From Candidatus Gastranaerophilales bacterium (GTDB lineage Bacteria > Cyanobacteriota > Vampirovibrionia > Gastranaerophilales > Gastranaerophilaceae): a stretch of DNA of 64,000 nucleotides. This document shows, piece after piece, positions 1-8,512 of the stretch. Position 1 is the first letter of the stretch. Every line of letters starts with the position of its first letter. A program made the translations under genes and the position numbers. The notes beneath the pieces were generated by a model. The model was not told the origin of the DNA. It did not search any database and saw nothing but the letters and a program-made list of their open reading frames with translations. The stretch covers positions 1-64,000 of the forward strand of contig CALUVR010000006.1 in the NCBI GenBank assembly GCA_944324285.1. Direction: 5' to 3'.

Positions 1-77
1 CCGGAGTCGAACCGGCACGTGGGGTGAACCACACCAGATTTTGAGTCTGGCACGTCTACCAATTTCATCACTTCGGC
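1..77 (-). tRNA. tRNA-Leu (CAA), 3' end cut by window
   Basis: Read on the minus strand, the gene opens with acceptor strand GCCGAAG, has a D-arm with TTGGTAGA, and an anticodon stem CCAGA/TCTGG closing loop CTCAAAA, which gives anticodon CAA. A long variable arm (GTGG..CCAC) follows, as in class II tRNAs, then the T-arm with GGTTCGACTCC. The last T-stem base, the acceptor 3' strand and any CCA lie before position 1. The long variable arm and CAA anticodon together support leucine. Confidence 0.93.
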
Positions 78-253
78 TTACTGTAAGTTCATGAAATTTT
101 GCCTCTGTTTCTATATTATCAAAAACATTTTTATTTTCAAGAGATTATTCAAATCTTTTACTTTATAGAAATAATACTTATATATAAATATACAGGATAT
201 TTTTTTCGTGTGAATTGAGGCTTAAAATCTGAATACAATCAAGAAGAGGGTTT

Positions 254-1030
254 ATGAAAAAATTAATTCTGATATTTTTTGCGATATTTTTAACTACAGC
301 GACAGTATACGCAGAAGCTTTAACAGGAGGCGTATCCACAGTAGGTTTGGGTAACAAAGTCGTCGATGCAAATACAAATACCCCTATTGCAGGTGCTCAA
401 ATCAGCCTGCCCAAACAGAACTTCTCCACTAAATCAGATGCAAACGGAAACTTTGACTTAAATGCCAATTTTAAGGGCGATACGATTATGTCTGTAAAAA
501 AAGATGGGTATAAACCGTTTTCCCTCACCATAAACGAACAAATTGCGGCGCGTCCTATGATTTTAGGCATACAGAAAAGTACGGGGCGTGAAATAGTTAT
601 TGAATCCGCTATGCTGCATTTAGGTGATAATAACTTCTCTGCAGGTTCGGCAAACTGTAGTGAATTTAAACTGAAAGCAATAGGACCTTTTTATACAAAA
701 ACTTTTAAAATGAGCGCAAATACTCTTTCTCTTACAAATTATCTTGTAATAGGTTCTATTATTGGAATAGATACAGCTATGGCGCGTTCCATGGGTCAGA
801 ATTCCATAAAAAATTCTTTTTCAAGTCCGCCCGAGGTGTATTTTAACGGAACGAAAATTGCCGAAATTCAACTCAATGGAGATAATCAAAAAATAAAACT
901 CCCGAACAGTCTTATCCGTGCTGACAGTGTCAATGAGGTTACAATACAGACCGGGCGAAACCTTACCCAGCATGCCTATGTCGATTACGATGACATTGAA
1001 CTTTTGAACCTTTCCATCCAGAGTGAATAA
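254..1030 (+). CDS. secreted protein with CarboxypepD_reg-like domain
   Basis: 258 aa. The first ~20 residues form a classical signal peptide (MKK, hydrophobic core, VYA cleavage site). Residues about 34-95 resemble a carboxypeptidase-regulatory-like beta-sandwich: a VVDANTNTPIAGAQI opening, then a SDANGNFDL turn and a KDGYKPF strand. The rest is beta-rich, ends in a jelly-roll-like DDIEL strand, and has no catalytic motif that I recognise. It probably acts outside the membrane as a binding or scaffold protein. GAGGG precedes the ATG at a normal distance. It stands alone between the tRNA and the glycosyltransferase gene; the specific role is unknown. Confidence 0.75.
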   Translation: MKKLILIFFAIFLTTATVYAEALTGGVSTVGLGNKVVDANTNTPIAGAQISLPKQNFSTKSDANGNFDLNANFKGDTIMSVKKDGYKPFSLTINEQIAARPMILGIQKSTGREIVIESAMLHLGDNNFSAGSANCSEFKLKAIGPFYTKTFKMSANTLSLTNYLVIGSIIGIDTAMARSMGQNSIKNSFSSPPEVYFNGTKIAEIQLNGDNQKIKLPNSLIRADSVNEVTIQTGRNLTQHAYVDYDDIELLNLSIQSE

Positions 1031-1131
1031 AACTATAAAAAGCAGCTGTCTTTTCTTGAATTGGCTATACATTTATTTACATTTATGGTTATTTTTCTTT
1101 ATTTTAACTAAAATATTAGAATAAGGGAGAT

Positions 1132-2703
1132 GTGAAAAAGATGGAAATAATTTTAGATATTTTATATATTTTTGCTGCTGCATACACATTGTATTTTCTT
1201 GCACTTGCACTCAGAAACCTGAGCGATAAACGTTTTGCAAGAGAAAAAAGATATTCCCAGTATGAAGAAAAAGATAATATTGCGGTCGTAATTTATGCAC
1301 ACAATAATAAAAAGACCCTCGAAAATTTGATAAGAGAATTAAAGTCACAGGATTATCCGATAAAAAGTTTCAAAGTATACGCGCTTCTTGATAACTGTTC
1401 AGATGGTTCTCAGGAGCTTTTCATCGGTGAAAATTTTATCCGCATGATTGATATAAAAGGGGTTGGCACTATCGGTAAAGATCAGGCTGTTTCAACTTTA
1501 TTAGAAGAACTTTCTCAGGATGATTTAATAGATTCATTCTTGTTTATCGACGCGGATAGAAGCATTTCTCCGGATTTCCTTACAACAGTAAATGCAGCCC
1601 TCACCAATGCTCATGTTATAAGCGGTGAAACAATTATTGATTTGAGAAACCTCGGTCCTATTGACAAAATTAAAGCCGCTTACCAGAAATATCACATGAA
1701 TTTTATGAGAAAAGCCCGTTCTTTATTTGGGTTGGCATCTCAGGCTGATTCAGGCGTTTTTATTATCAAACGTGATATTATTAAACAAATCGGTGAAGTT
1801 GATTTTAAAGATATTAATACGGAATTAAAATACAGTCTTTTGTTATCTAAGATTAAATGCAAATGCACTTATAATCCTAATATTCAGACAATTGTCGATA
1901 CTACAAATTATATGTTCAGAAAGCCTAGACTTTCAAAAAGGTTAGCATTGTTTAAAAATTGTATTCCGCAGATATTCTCAAACAATTTTGTGTTTTCTGA
2001 ACACGTGTTATCTCTGATATATCCGAATATCTGGCTTTTATTAATCATTTATGCTGTTGTTTTAAAGCATTCGCTTTATTATCATTTTATGGTGGAATTT
2101 AAAATTGTACTTTTAAGTTTTATTCTGCTGATAGTAGCATTTGGTTTGAGTTTGATTAATGCAAAACTTACAATTAAAGAGATATTTTACCTTTGCCTGT
2201 ATCCGCTGTATTCACTCTGCCACTTGATAAACAACTTTCCGCCAGTCAGAAAAATCAGGAATAAAATCAAAGGGGTAGATGATTTGCCGAGTGATACCGA
2301 AAAAATGACGGTAGATGTTGTAGTGACAGCAGGGACAAAAGATTTGAACTGCAAACTGGAATTTATTTCAGAAAAAGGGTTGTGTAAAGTAAGGTTTATC
2401 TTTAAAAATAAAAAGTTTACTACCTCAAGCCATTTGAGAATGGTGGATGCTTTGCAGGAATTAAAGATGAAACTTGACGATTACGGGTTTATTTTAAGAA
2501 TATGCAGTTGTTGTTCTTGTTTCAAACCTTGCGTTGACGGTTCAACCAATATGCTGAAAGGCTATTGTCTAAGTGATTATCCGTCGCCATCACTCGGGGA
2601 ACCTAAGAATACAATAATCTGGAATACCTGTACAAATTTTACTCCGACAAAATTAAATAATCTTATATCCGAAATGATTAGTGAAGGAGAGTCGGAGAAA
2701 TAA
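1132..2703 (+). CDS. membrane glycosyltransferase family 2 with C-terminal Cys-cluster domain
   Basis: 523 aa. An N-terminal membrane segment (residues ~5-27) precedes a GT2 GT-A fold. It shows the early nucleotide-binding strand with HNNKKTL, the LLDNCSDGS motif, the DxD-like FIDADRS (~residue 140) and a QADSGVF acceptor loop. Two or three more membrane segments lie at ~300-370, so it should work on a lipid or polymer at the inner membrane. The last ~65 residues are unusual: a cysteine group C-x-C-C-x-C-F-x3-C, then DGSTNMLKGYC and WNTC, like a small metal-binding module. Start is GTG at 1132, with GGGAG at good spacing; ATG 1141 is the alternative. Its end overlaps the convergent folC by 26 bp. 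Confidence 0.8.
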   Translation: MKKMEIILDILYIFAAAYTLYFLALALRNLSDKRFAREKRYSQYEEKDNIAVVIYAHNNKKTLENLIRELKSQDYPIKSFKVYALLDNCSDGSQELFIGENFIRMIDIKGVGTIGKDQAVSTLLEELSQDDLIDSFLFIDADRSISPDFLTTVNAALTNAHVISGETIIDLRNLGPIDKIKAAYQKYHMNFMRKARSLFGLASQADSGVFIIKRDIIKQIGEVDFKDINTELKYSLLLSKIKCKCTYNPNIQTIVDTTNYMFRKPRLSKRLALFKNCIPQIFSNNFVFSEHVLSLIYPNIWLLLIIYAVVLKHSLYYHFMVEFKIVLLSFILLIVAFGLSLINAKLTIKEIFYLCLYPLYSLCHLINNFPPVRKIRNKIKGVDDLPSDTEKMTVDVVVTAGTKDLNCKLEFISEKGLCKVRFIFKNKKFTTSSHLRMVDALQELKMKLDDYGFILRICSCCSCFKPCVDGSTNMLKGYCLSDYPSPSLGEPKNTIIWNTCTNFTPTKLNNLISEMISEGESEK

Positions 2704-3865
2704 TATCTTCCAGCATATAAAAAGACCCGCAGACAACTGTGATTGTATCTGCTTCAAATGGCAAGTCTTCAAGGTTCGTAAATTCCTTTGATGGGAACGG
2801 GCAGGCAAGCTGCAGTTCTTCGAGTGTTGCGGAATTTTTATGAGAAAAATGACAGAAGTAAATTTCATCATTTTTCTCAAATAAAATCTCCATCATTTTT
2901 TTGTAATCTTTATTCTTAAGGCATCCGAATACGAAGCGGCGTTTTTTATCGGGATAATAAAAATCAAGGCTTTCTCTGAGCGCTAGTGCGCCGTTCGGAT
3001 TGTGAGAGCCGTCTATAATAAGGTTTTTCTCTTTAATCTCTTGAAAACGGCAAGGATGTTTTACCTTTTTTAAGCCTTCATTTATAACTTCTTGTGAAAT
3101 TTCAGGGAAAACGAGTCTTATTGCAGCGATAGCGAGTGCGAGATTTTCCTGCTGGCAAATTCCTTTCAAAGAAAGATTTTCTGTATCAGCAAAGGGTGCT
3201 GTCATTAAAAAAAGTGAATCGCACTCATCTGCCTTATCCTTAATTGCTTCATAACCTTCTGCCGTTATAACAGGACAGTTTGGTTTTATAATTCCGGCTT
3301 TTTCAAAGGCAATTTTATCTTTTGTGTTTCCGAGTCGTTCGGTGTGATCGAGGTCAATGTGCGTAATTACCGCACAGAGGTTATTTTTTATAACGTTAGT
3401 CGCATCAAACCTTCCGCCAAGACCTGTTTCGAGAACTACAACCTCTACCTGTTTTTCATCAAAATATTTAAACATAACAGCAGTAAGAATTTCAAATTCT
3501 GTTAAGTGAATATTATTTTTATCAGCGACTTCGCACACCTCAAACACAAGCCGAGAAAAATCTTCTTTTGAAATATCTTTCCCGCTGTCCGCAAACGGTG
3601 AAAAGATTTTAATACGTTCGGTGTATTCAAAGATGTGCGGCGATGTGTAAAGTCCTACCTTTTTCCCTCCTTCTTGCAAAATATATGCAAGAATAGCGCA
3701 CACAGAGCCTTTCCCGTTTGTTCCTGCGACATGGATGTATTTTAGATTATCCTGAGGATTTCCGAGAAGATTTAAAACCGCTGAAATCCTTTCCAACCCG
3801 AGATTTATATAGAATTTTCCTTGTGAAGTCAACAACTTTACTGCATCATTGTAATCATTTTTCAT
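2678..3865 (-). CDS. folC: folylpolyglutamate synthase / dihydrofolate synthase
   Basis: 395 aa, slightly short for FolC. A Mur-ligase-type ATP-binding loop GTNGKGS sits at residues 48-54. ETGLGGRFDATN and the HIDLDHTERLG segment are family signatures, and DGSHNPNGA marks the C-terminal domain. It adds glutamate to dihydropteroate and/or folates in the cytoplasm, making and retaining folate cofactors. There is no clear Shine-Dalgarno. TTGATA with a TAATTT box 17 bp on leaves only ~7 nt before the ATG, so a leaderless message is possible but weaker than other cases here. The prepilin gene upstream on the same strand ends 42 bp before it. Confidence 0.95.
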   Translation of the reverse strand: MKNDYNDAVKLLTSQGKFYINLGLERISAVLNLLGNPQDNLKYIHVAGTNGKGSVCAILAYILQEGGKKVGLYTSPHIFEYTERIKIFSPFADSGKDISKEDFSRLVFEVCEVADKNNIHLTEFEILTAVMFKYFDEKQVEVVVLETGLGGRFDATNVIKNNLCAVITHIDLDHTERLGNTKDKIAFEKAGIIKPNCPVITAEGYEAIKDKADECDSLFLMTAPFADTENLSLKGICQQENLALAIAAIRLVFPEISQEVINEGLKKVKHPCRFQEIKEKNLIIDGSHNPNGALALRESLDFYYPDKKRRFVFGCLKNKDYKKMMEILFEKNDEIYFCHFSHKNSATLEELQLACPFPSKEFTNLEDLPFEADTITVVCGSFYMLEDIISPTLLH

Positions 3866-3907
3866 ACAAATAAAATTAAATCAAAATGATAAGATTATCA
3901 AGTATAA

Positions 3908-4603
3908 TTAATAACTTACCTTATAAGGATAATCATCAGGGATTGTCCAATTATTGTCCTGTATAATTGCAGTACAAAACAAACCTGTACCGGTTTCACA
4001 GGAATGCGTCGCTCCTCGATATAAACTGGACTTATTGCCATCCCAGCCTGCTTTATATGGATCCATTCCTTTGTTATAATGATACTCCCAACCGCTGCCT
4101 GTACCTGATGGATAAAATATAAATCCCCATTTACATCTGCCAAGCCCACCGATGCCATTACCATATTTGTCTATACATTTCTGGGGGTTTCCTGGATAAA
4201 AATACCAATCTCGGGAATAGCCTTTCTCTGGAGATAGAGCACTGCCATCTTCAAAATATATTATAAAAGCTCCATTAGAAAGTGTATCAGTTTTTACAAC
4301 TTTCATATACGGTATCAAATACTTTTTACACCACTTTTCGATTTCGGAAGAGCCTTCTATCGGATTACCGTCCTCATCAAGACTTGCACCTGTCAAATCC
4401 TGATACCAGACTTTTTTATCTCCGTAATCGACTTCAGCCATCAGTATTGCCTGATTTATTGATGAATAAAATTTCTTTAGTCTTGTTTCCACAACTTTGT
4501 TGTTATTTTTCTGAATCAGGGACGGAAGTGTCATTGCTGCGACTACTCCGATTATTCCAAGAGTTATCAAAACCTCGGCTAACGTAAATCCATTTTTATT
4601 CAT
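3908..4603 (-). CDS. type IV prepilin-like protein (pair 1)
   Basis: 231 aa. The N-terminus MNKNG|FTLAEVLITLGIIGVVAAM is a class III prepilin signal: Gly before the cut, Glu at mature position 5, then a ~20-residue hydrophobic helix. The globular part is rich in Tyr, Trp and Gly and has several cysteines, so it is likely a pseudopilin or minor pilin exported by the type IV pilus / type II secretion machinery. I chose ATG 4603 rather than the upstream TTG at 4624 because GGAGGG sits 6-8 nt before it. It is divergent from the XRE gene at 4687 across a 42-bp palindrome that contains its likely -10 box. Confidence 0.85.
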   Translation of the reverse strand: MNKNGFTLAEVLITLGIIGVVAAMTLPSLIQKNNNKVVETRLKKFYSSINQAILMAEVDYGDKKVWYQDLTGASLDEDGNPIEGSSEIEKWCKKYLIPYMKVVKTDTLSNGAFIIYFEDGSALSPEKGYSRDWYFYPGNPQKCIDKYGNGIGGLGRCKWGFIFYPSGTGSGWEYHYNKGMDPYKAGWDGNKSSLYRGATHSCETGTGLFCTAIIQDNNWTIPDDYPYKVSY

Positions 4604-4606
4604 TTT

Positions 4607-4648
4607 GCCCTCCATTGTATTCAATTATAGTTGAATACAATGGAGGGC
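4607..4648. promoter_or_regulatory. 18-bp-arm palindrome, operator/promoter of prepilin pair 1
   Basis: Perfect inverted repeat: left arm GCCCTCCATTGTATTCAA (4607-4624), six-base spacer, and its exact complement at 4631-4648. The centre contains a minus-strand TATAAT (4624-4629), a likely -10 box for the prepilin. The inner arm TTGAATACAA is the probable recognition half-site of the divergent XRE protein, and the outer part overlaps the prepilin Shine-Dalgarno. If transcription began further upstream, the same repeat would fold in the mRNA and hide that Shine-Dalgarno. Confidence 0.65.
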
Positions 4649-4686
4649 AATACAAAAATATATCAATAATCAGCAATAATAAATTT

Positions 4687-4905
4687 ATGGATAAAAAACA
4701 TGTACTTAAACAAATAGGTAAAAATATCCAGAATGCCCGCAAAAAGAAAGGATATACGCAGGAAACTTTTTCTGAACTAATGAATGTTTCCTGGAGTTAT
4801 GTTGCAAAAATAGAAGCAGGCATCCTAAACCTTTCCATAGGAAAGATTACCGAATTTTCTAATTATCTTGATGTTGATATAAATGAACTTTTAAAAATTA
4901 ACTAA
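4687..4905 (+). CDS. XRE-family HTH regulator (pair 1)
   Basis: 72 aa, a single Cro/C1-type helix-turn-helix. IGKNIQNARKKKGYTQETF is helix 1-2, the recognition helix lies around VSWSYVAKIEAG, and NYLDVDINELL is the typical C-terminal helix. ATG 4687 is chosen over the upstream in-frame start because homologous HTH proteins begin just before the first helix. No Shine-Dalgarno is present; an AATAAT box ends exactly 6 nt before the ATG, which suggests a leaderless mRNA. It faces away from the prepilin gene and probably represses both through the intervening palindrome. Its stop overlaps the convergent murG by 8 bp. Confidence 0.85.
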   Translation: MDKKHVLKQIGKNIQNARKKKGYTQETFSELMNVSWSYVAKIEAGILNLSIGKITEFSNYLDVDINELLKIN

Positions 4906-6004
4906 TATCTTTCAATTGCTCTACAATTTTATCAACACCGTCGTATTTTGCAAGCTTCATTGCAGCCCCTTGCAGTTTTGCCAATTTGCTTTTATCCGTA
5001 ATAAGAAGTGTCAGATTTTCTAAAAGCGTTTTTTCATTAACATCGTGATCTTCCAGATAAAGAGAAGCCCCCTCATCCAGCATAAACTTTGCATTTTTAC
5101 GCTGATGATCAGCCGCGGCATAAGGGTATGGAATAAGTATCGACGCAATTCCGCTCGCTTCTATCTCGGATAAACTCAACGAGCCGGCTCTGGATACTGC
5201 AATATCCGACGCTTTTAAAACCGTTACCATATCATCAAAGTATGGTGCAACTAGCAGGTTTTTATCCTTTTCATATTCCGGATAAATCTTTATCAGCTGT
5301 TCGACAACCCGTTCAAAATTCTTTTTCCCTGTTTGGAAAATTACCTGAACATCATACTTATTTGTCAGAGTCTGTAATATCTCAACAGCGGCGTCGTTAA
5401 TGGTTCTTGCCCCTTGAGAGCCGCCCATTAAGCATACGGTTATTTTGTAATTTGAAAACCCGAGAGCTTTTCTCGCTTCAGATTTTAATAAGGCTTTGAA
5501 TTTTGTCCTTATCGGATTTCCGTTAACATAGCAATTTTTATTATTCACAAACTCTTTAGCGCACTCAAATGCAAGAGAAACCGCACTAGCATGGGGCGCA
5601 AGTTTTCTTGTAACAAGCCCCGGCTGAGCGTCACAATCATGCATCATATACGGTATTTTCATAATTATGCAGGCAATAAGAATAGGCGCCGAAACATAAC
5701 CGCCTGTTCCAAAAACCGCATCAGGTTTATATTTATGAAGATATTGGACGGATTTAATAACAGCAGCAGAAAGCTGAATACTCCACTGAACAAGCGGTAG
5801 CCCCATCTTTCTCGGCATTCCGTGAATGTTTACAGGAAGAAATTCATACTCTTTTTTCTTTACGATTTCAAATTCCAAATTTTGGGGGTTTCCGACATAA
5901 AAGACAGTATTTCCGTCCGCATGAAGTGCATCCGCAACCGCAACCGCCGGATAAATATGACCTCCTGTACCACCACCTGTTATAAAATACGTTTTTTCAG
6001 ACAT
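4898..6004 (-). CDS. murG: UDP-GlcNAc : lipid I N-acetylglucosaminyltransferase
   Basis: 368 aa, full length. It carries the GT-B glycine loop GGGTGGHIYP at residues 10-19, the central GGSQGARTIN motif, and the C-terminal EIEASGIASILIPYPYA..DHQ acceptor/UDP-GlcNAc signature. MurG converts lipid I to lipid II on the inner face of the membrane, the last cytoplasmic step of peptidoglycan precursor synthesis. It is the last gene of the murF-mraY-murD-ftsW-murG operon; its start overlaps the ftsW stop by 8 bp, which suggests translational coupling. AAGGA lies about 10 nt before the ATG. Confidence 0.97.
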   Translation of the reverse strand: MSEKTYFITGGGTGGHIYPAVAVADALHADGNTVFYVGNPQNLEFEIVKKKEYEFLPVNIHGMPRKMGLPLVQWSIQLSAAVIKSVQYLHKYKPDAVFGTGGYVSAPILIACIIMKIPYMMHDCDAQPGLVTRKLAPHASAVSLAFECAKEFVNNKNCYVNGNPIRTKFKALLKSEARKALGFSNYKITVCLMGGSQGARTINDAAVEILQTLTNKYDVQVIFQTGKKNFERVVEQLIKIYPEYEKDKNLLVAPYFDDMVTVLKASDIAVSRAGSLSLSEIEASGIASILIPYPYAAADHQRKNAKFMLDEGASLYLEDHDVNEKTLLENLTLLITDKSKLAKLQGAAMKLAKYDGVDKIVEQLKDIS

Positions 6005-7178
6005 TTTCTATATTCCTTATTTTCTTAATTCTCTTTTTTGAAATATTCAATAAAATTCCAACCATACATAAAGAAACTATCAAAGATGAACCGCCGTAAC
6101 TGATAAACGGAAGCGGAACACCTGTTGTCGGGAAGAACGAACTTGCAACACTGATGTTCAAAAATGCCTGAAATCCTATTGAAAAAGTTATACCGATAGC
6201 AAGAAGTTTGCCGAACATATCAGGACATCTTGCCGCAATCAGAAAACCTCTATGTATAAGTGTCCAGAATAAACCGATAATCAAAACGCATCCGACCCAG
6301 CCGAGTTCTTCCGCGATAATTGCAAAAATAAAGTCGGTATGGCATTCCGGAAGGTAAGATAATTTCTGAATAGAGCCGCCGTAGCCTACGCCCGAAAATC
6401 CGCCTGATGCGAACGCTATCAGAGATTGGATAATATTATACCCTGCGCCTTGCGGGTCAAGTTCCGGATGTTTCCAGGTTCTGAGTCGCTGCATCTGGTA
6501 TGGTTTAATAATGGTTGTTGCTGCAATAATTACGGTTGTCAGCATAGCTATAAGACAGCTGAAAAATAATTTTAAAGAGCCGCCTGCCGCGAGGAACATT
6601 ACAACAGACACTGATAGCAATAATATAACCATACTCAGGTTCGGCTGAACAAATATAAGCCCGAGCATTATTATTATTGGAATAAACGCAGTTAACCATT
6701 TTTGTTTATCAAAAAGATTTGCATCATTTTTAAATACAGAGGCAAGCAGCAATACGACCGCCGGTTTTGCAAATTCTGAAGGCTGCAATTGAAATCCGAG
6801 AATATTAATCCATCGTTTGGCTCCGTTTACAGTAACCCCGAGCGGGGTAAAGTCAACCAGAAACAGAAGAACAAGGATTGCACCGACAAAAATCAAATTC
6901 CAATCCTCAAGCTTTTTATAATCATAATTAGTAAAAAATTTAAGTCCTATGAATCCGACAACGAAACAAATAAGCTGCTTTATAAGAAATTGGGCAGGAT
7001 TACCGCCTTCTTCAATACATTTTGGTGCAGAAGCGGAAAAGATTGCCATAAACCCTATTATTACAAGAAACGCTACCGTAATCAGAAGGGTTTTATCCGG
7101 AGCGGATATAATAACACTTTTTACAGGCTGATTATGCTGATATGAATTATCTTTATCCACAAATCCTTGATAAGACAT
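5997..7178 (-). CDS. ftsW: FtsW/RodA-family lipid II polymerase
   Basis: 393 aa with about ten membrane segments. SEDS-family signatures are present: FQLQPSEFAKPAVV, the large extracytoplasmic loop with GxGYNIIQSLIA, FIFAIIAEELG, and the C-terminal PFISYGGSSL. FtsW polymerises glycan strands at the septum together with a class B PBP. The surrounding mur genes favour FtsW over RodA. The open frame extends upstream, but ATG 7178 has AAGGA close by and gives the normal cytoplasmic N-terminus. It overlaps the murD end by 26 bp. Confidence 0.93.
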   Translation of the reverse strand: MSYQGFVDKDNSYQHNQPVKSVIISAPDKTLLITVAFLVIIGFMAIFSASAPKCIEEGGNPAQFLIKQLICFVVGFIGLKFFTNYDYKKLEDWNLIFVGAILVLLFLVDFTPLGVTVNGAKRWINILGFQLQPSEFAKPAVVLLLASVFKNDANLFDKQKWLTAFIPIIIMLGLIFVQPNLSMVILLLSVSVVMFLAAGGSLKLFFSCLIAMLTTVIIAATTIIKPYQMQRLRTWKHPELDPQGAGYNIIQSLIAFASGGFSGVGYGGSIQKLSYLPECHTDFIFAIIAEELGWVGCVLIIGLFWTLIHRGFLIAARCPDMFGKLLAIGITFSIGFQAFLNISVASSFFPTTGVPLPFISYGGSSLIVSLCMVGILLNISKKRIKKIRNIENV

Positions 7179-8511
7179 ATTCCTTAAATACCTTTCCTCT
7201 TTCTTCATAGCCGCTGAACATGTCAAAACTTGCACATGCCGGCGACAAAAGCACCACATCAGGATTTAACGACATAGATTTATCAATTGCTTCCTGCAGG
7301 GTTCCTTCTTTTATTATATTATTAAATCCGTTATTTTTCAGATTTTCTTCAAAACGTTCTGTTGCTTCTCCTATCAGAACAACTGTTTGAATGTGTTTAT
7401 TAACGGCGTCGCAAAATTCTTTTAAATCAGTGTTTTTATCGCGTCCGCCGGCGATTAAACATACATTTTCACTATTAAAAGAATTGATTGCAACAAGCGA
7501 TGCCTCCGGATTAGTGGCTTTTGAATCGTTGTAATAAGTTATGCCGTCTTTTTGAGCAACAAATTCCAATCTGTGTTCCGGAACCTTAAATGACATTATG
7601 GCTTCTTTTATATGTTCATTTGAAATTCCTTCAAGTTTTGCGCAAATAACTGAACATTCAACGTTTTGATAATTGTGCTCGCCAATCAGCGGAGTATCTT
7701 TCAAATCAATAATATGTTCTTCTTTTCCTCTGCGTTTATAATAAATCGCATCATTTTTCACATAGCAGCAATTATCGCCAATTTCATCACCGAAAAGGAA
7801 AACTTCTCCTGCCGTTTCTTTTGAAAATTCAAGAAGCTTTGAATCTTTTGCATTAAGAACTGAAAACGCCGGAGCCTGAGGAATTCTAAAAATTTTCGCT
7901 TTTGCTTTGAAATAGTTTTCCAGTCCTCCGTGCCAATCAATATGATCAGGAGTAAAGTTTGTCCAGACGGAAATCTGCGGCTGAAAAGAGTGTGAATATT
8001 CTAATTGAAAAGAACTGCATTCACAGACAAAGTAATCAATTGATGTGTCATCGATTAAGTCGCACGGAGGTTTTCCGTAATTCCCGCACGGTTCAGCTTT
8101 GTATTCGCTGTTCAAAATATGCGCGGTCAAAGCTGTTGTTGTGGTTTTTCCGTTGGTACCGGTAATCGCAATAAAAGGTTTGCCTGTCTGAGACGCTGCA
8201 AGTTCAATTTCCGATATAACTTTAATTTTTTCATCCGCAAGCCGTTTCATAATGTCGCTGTGCGGAGGTATTCCTGGACTTGTGACCGCAATATAGGCAT
8301 CTTTTATAAATTCCTCGCTGTGTCCGCCGAATTCTGTTTTTATTCCGAGAGAAATTAATTCTTCTTTTTTCTCTTTATCCGCCGGTTTTTCTTCTCGAAA
8401 TTCCGTAATAAAAACGTCAGCCCCGTGGCGGTTAAGATATTTTGCGGCAGAAATCCCGCTTTTTGAAAATCCCAGTATTAAAACTTTTCTGTCAAACCAA
8501 TTTGTTAACAT
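7153..8511 (-). CDS. murD: UDP-N-acetylmuramoylalanine--D-glutamate ligase
   Basis: 452 aa. An N-terminal Rossmann-like domain (KVLILGFSKSGISAAKYL) binds the UDP substrate. The central ATPase loop is TGTNGKTTTT at about residues 117-126. YYNDSKATNPEA and IAGGRDKNTD are in the C-terminal ligase domain, as in MurD. It adds D-glutamate to UDP-MurNAc-L-Ala in the cytoplasm. ATG 8511, one base after the mraY stop and about 12 nt after AAGAGG, is preferred; an in-frame GTG at 8523 would overlap mraY. Confidence 0.95.
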   Translation of the reverse strand: MLTNWFDRKVLILGFSKSGISAAKYLNRHGADVFITEFREEKPADKEKKEELISLGIKTEFGGHSEEFIKDAYIAVTSPGIPPHSDIMKRLADEKIKVISEIELAASQTGKPFIAITGTNGKTTTTALTAHILNSEYKAEPCGNYGKPPCDLIDDTSIDYFVCECSSFQLEYSHSFQPQISVWTNFTPDHIDWHGGLENYFKAKAKIFRIPQAPAFSVLNAKDSKLLEFSKETAGEVFLFGDEIGDNCCYVKNDAIYYKRRGKEEHIIDLKDTPLIGEHNYQNVECSVICAKLEGISNEHIKEAIMSFKVPEHRLEFVAQKDGITYYNDSKATNPEASLVAINSFNSENVCLIAGGRDKNTDLKEFCDAVNKHIQTVVLIGEATERFEENLKNNGFNNIIKEGTLQEAIDKSMSLNPDVVLLSPACASFDMFSGYEERGKVFKEYVLSRICG

Positions 8512-8512
8512 A

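Noticed and set aside
4604-4624. Upstream TTG start for prepilin 1 (7 extra residues)
   Set aside because: It lies inside the palindrome with no ribosome site; ATG 4603 has GGAGGG at correct distance.
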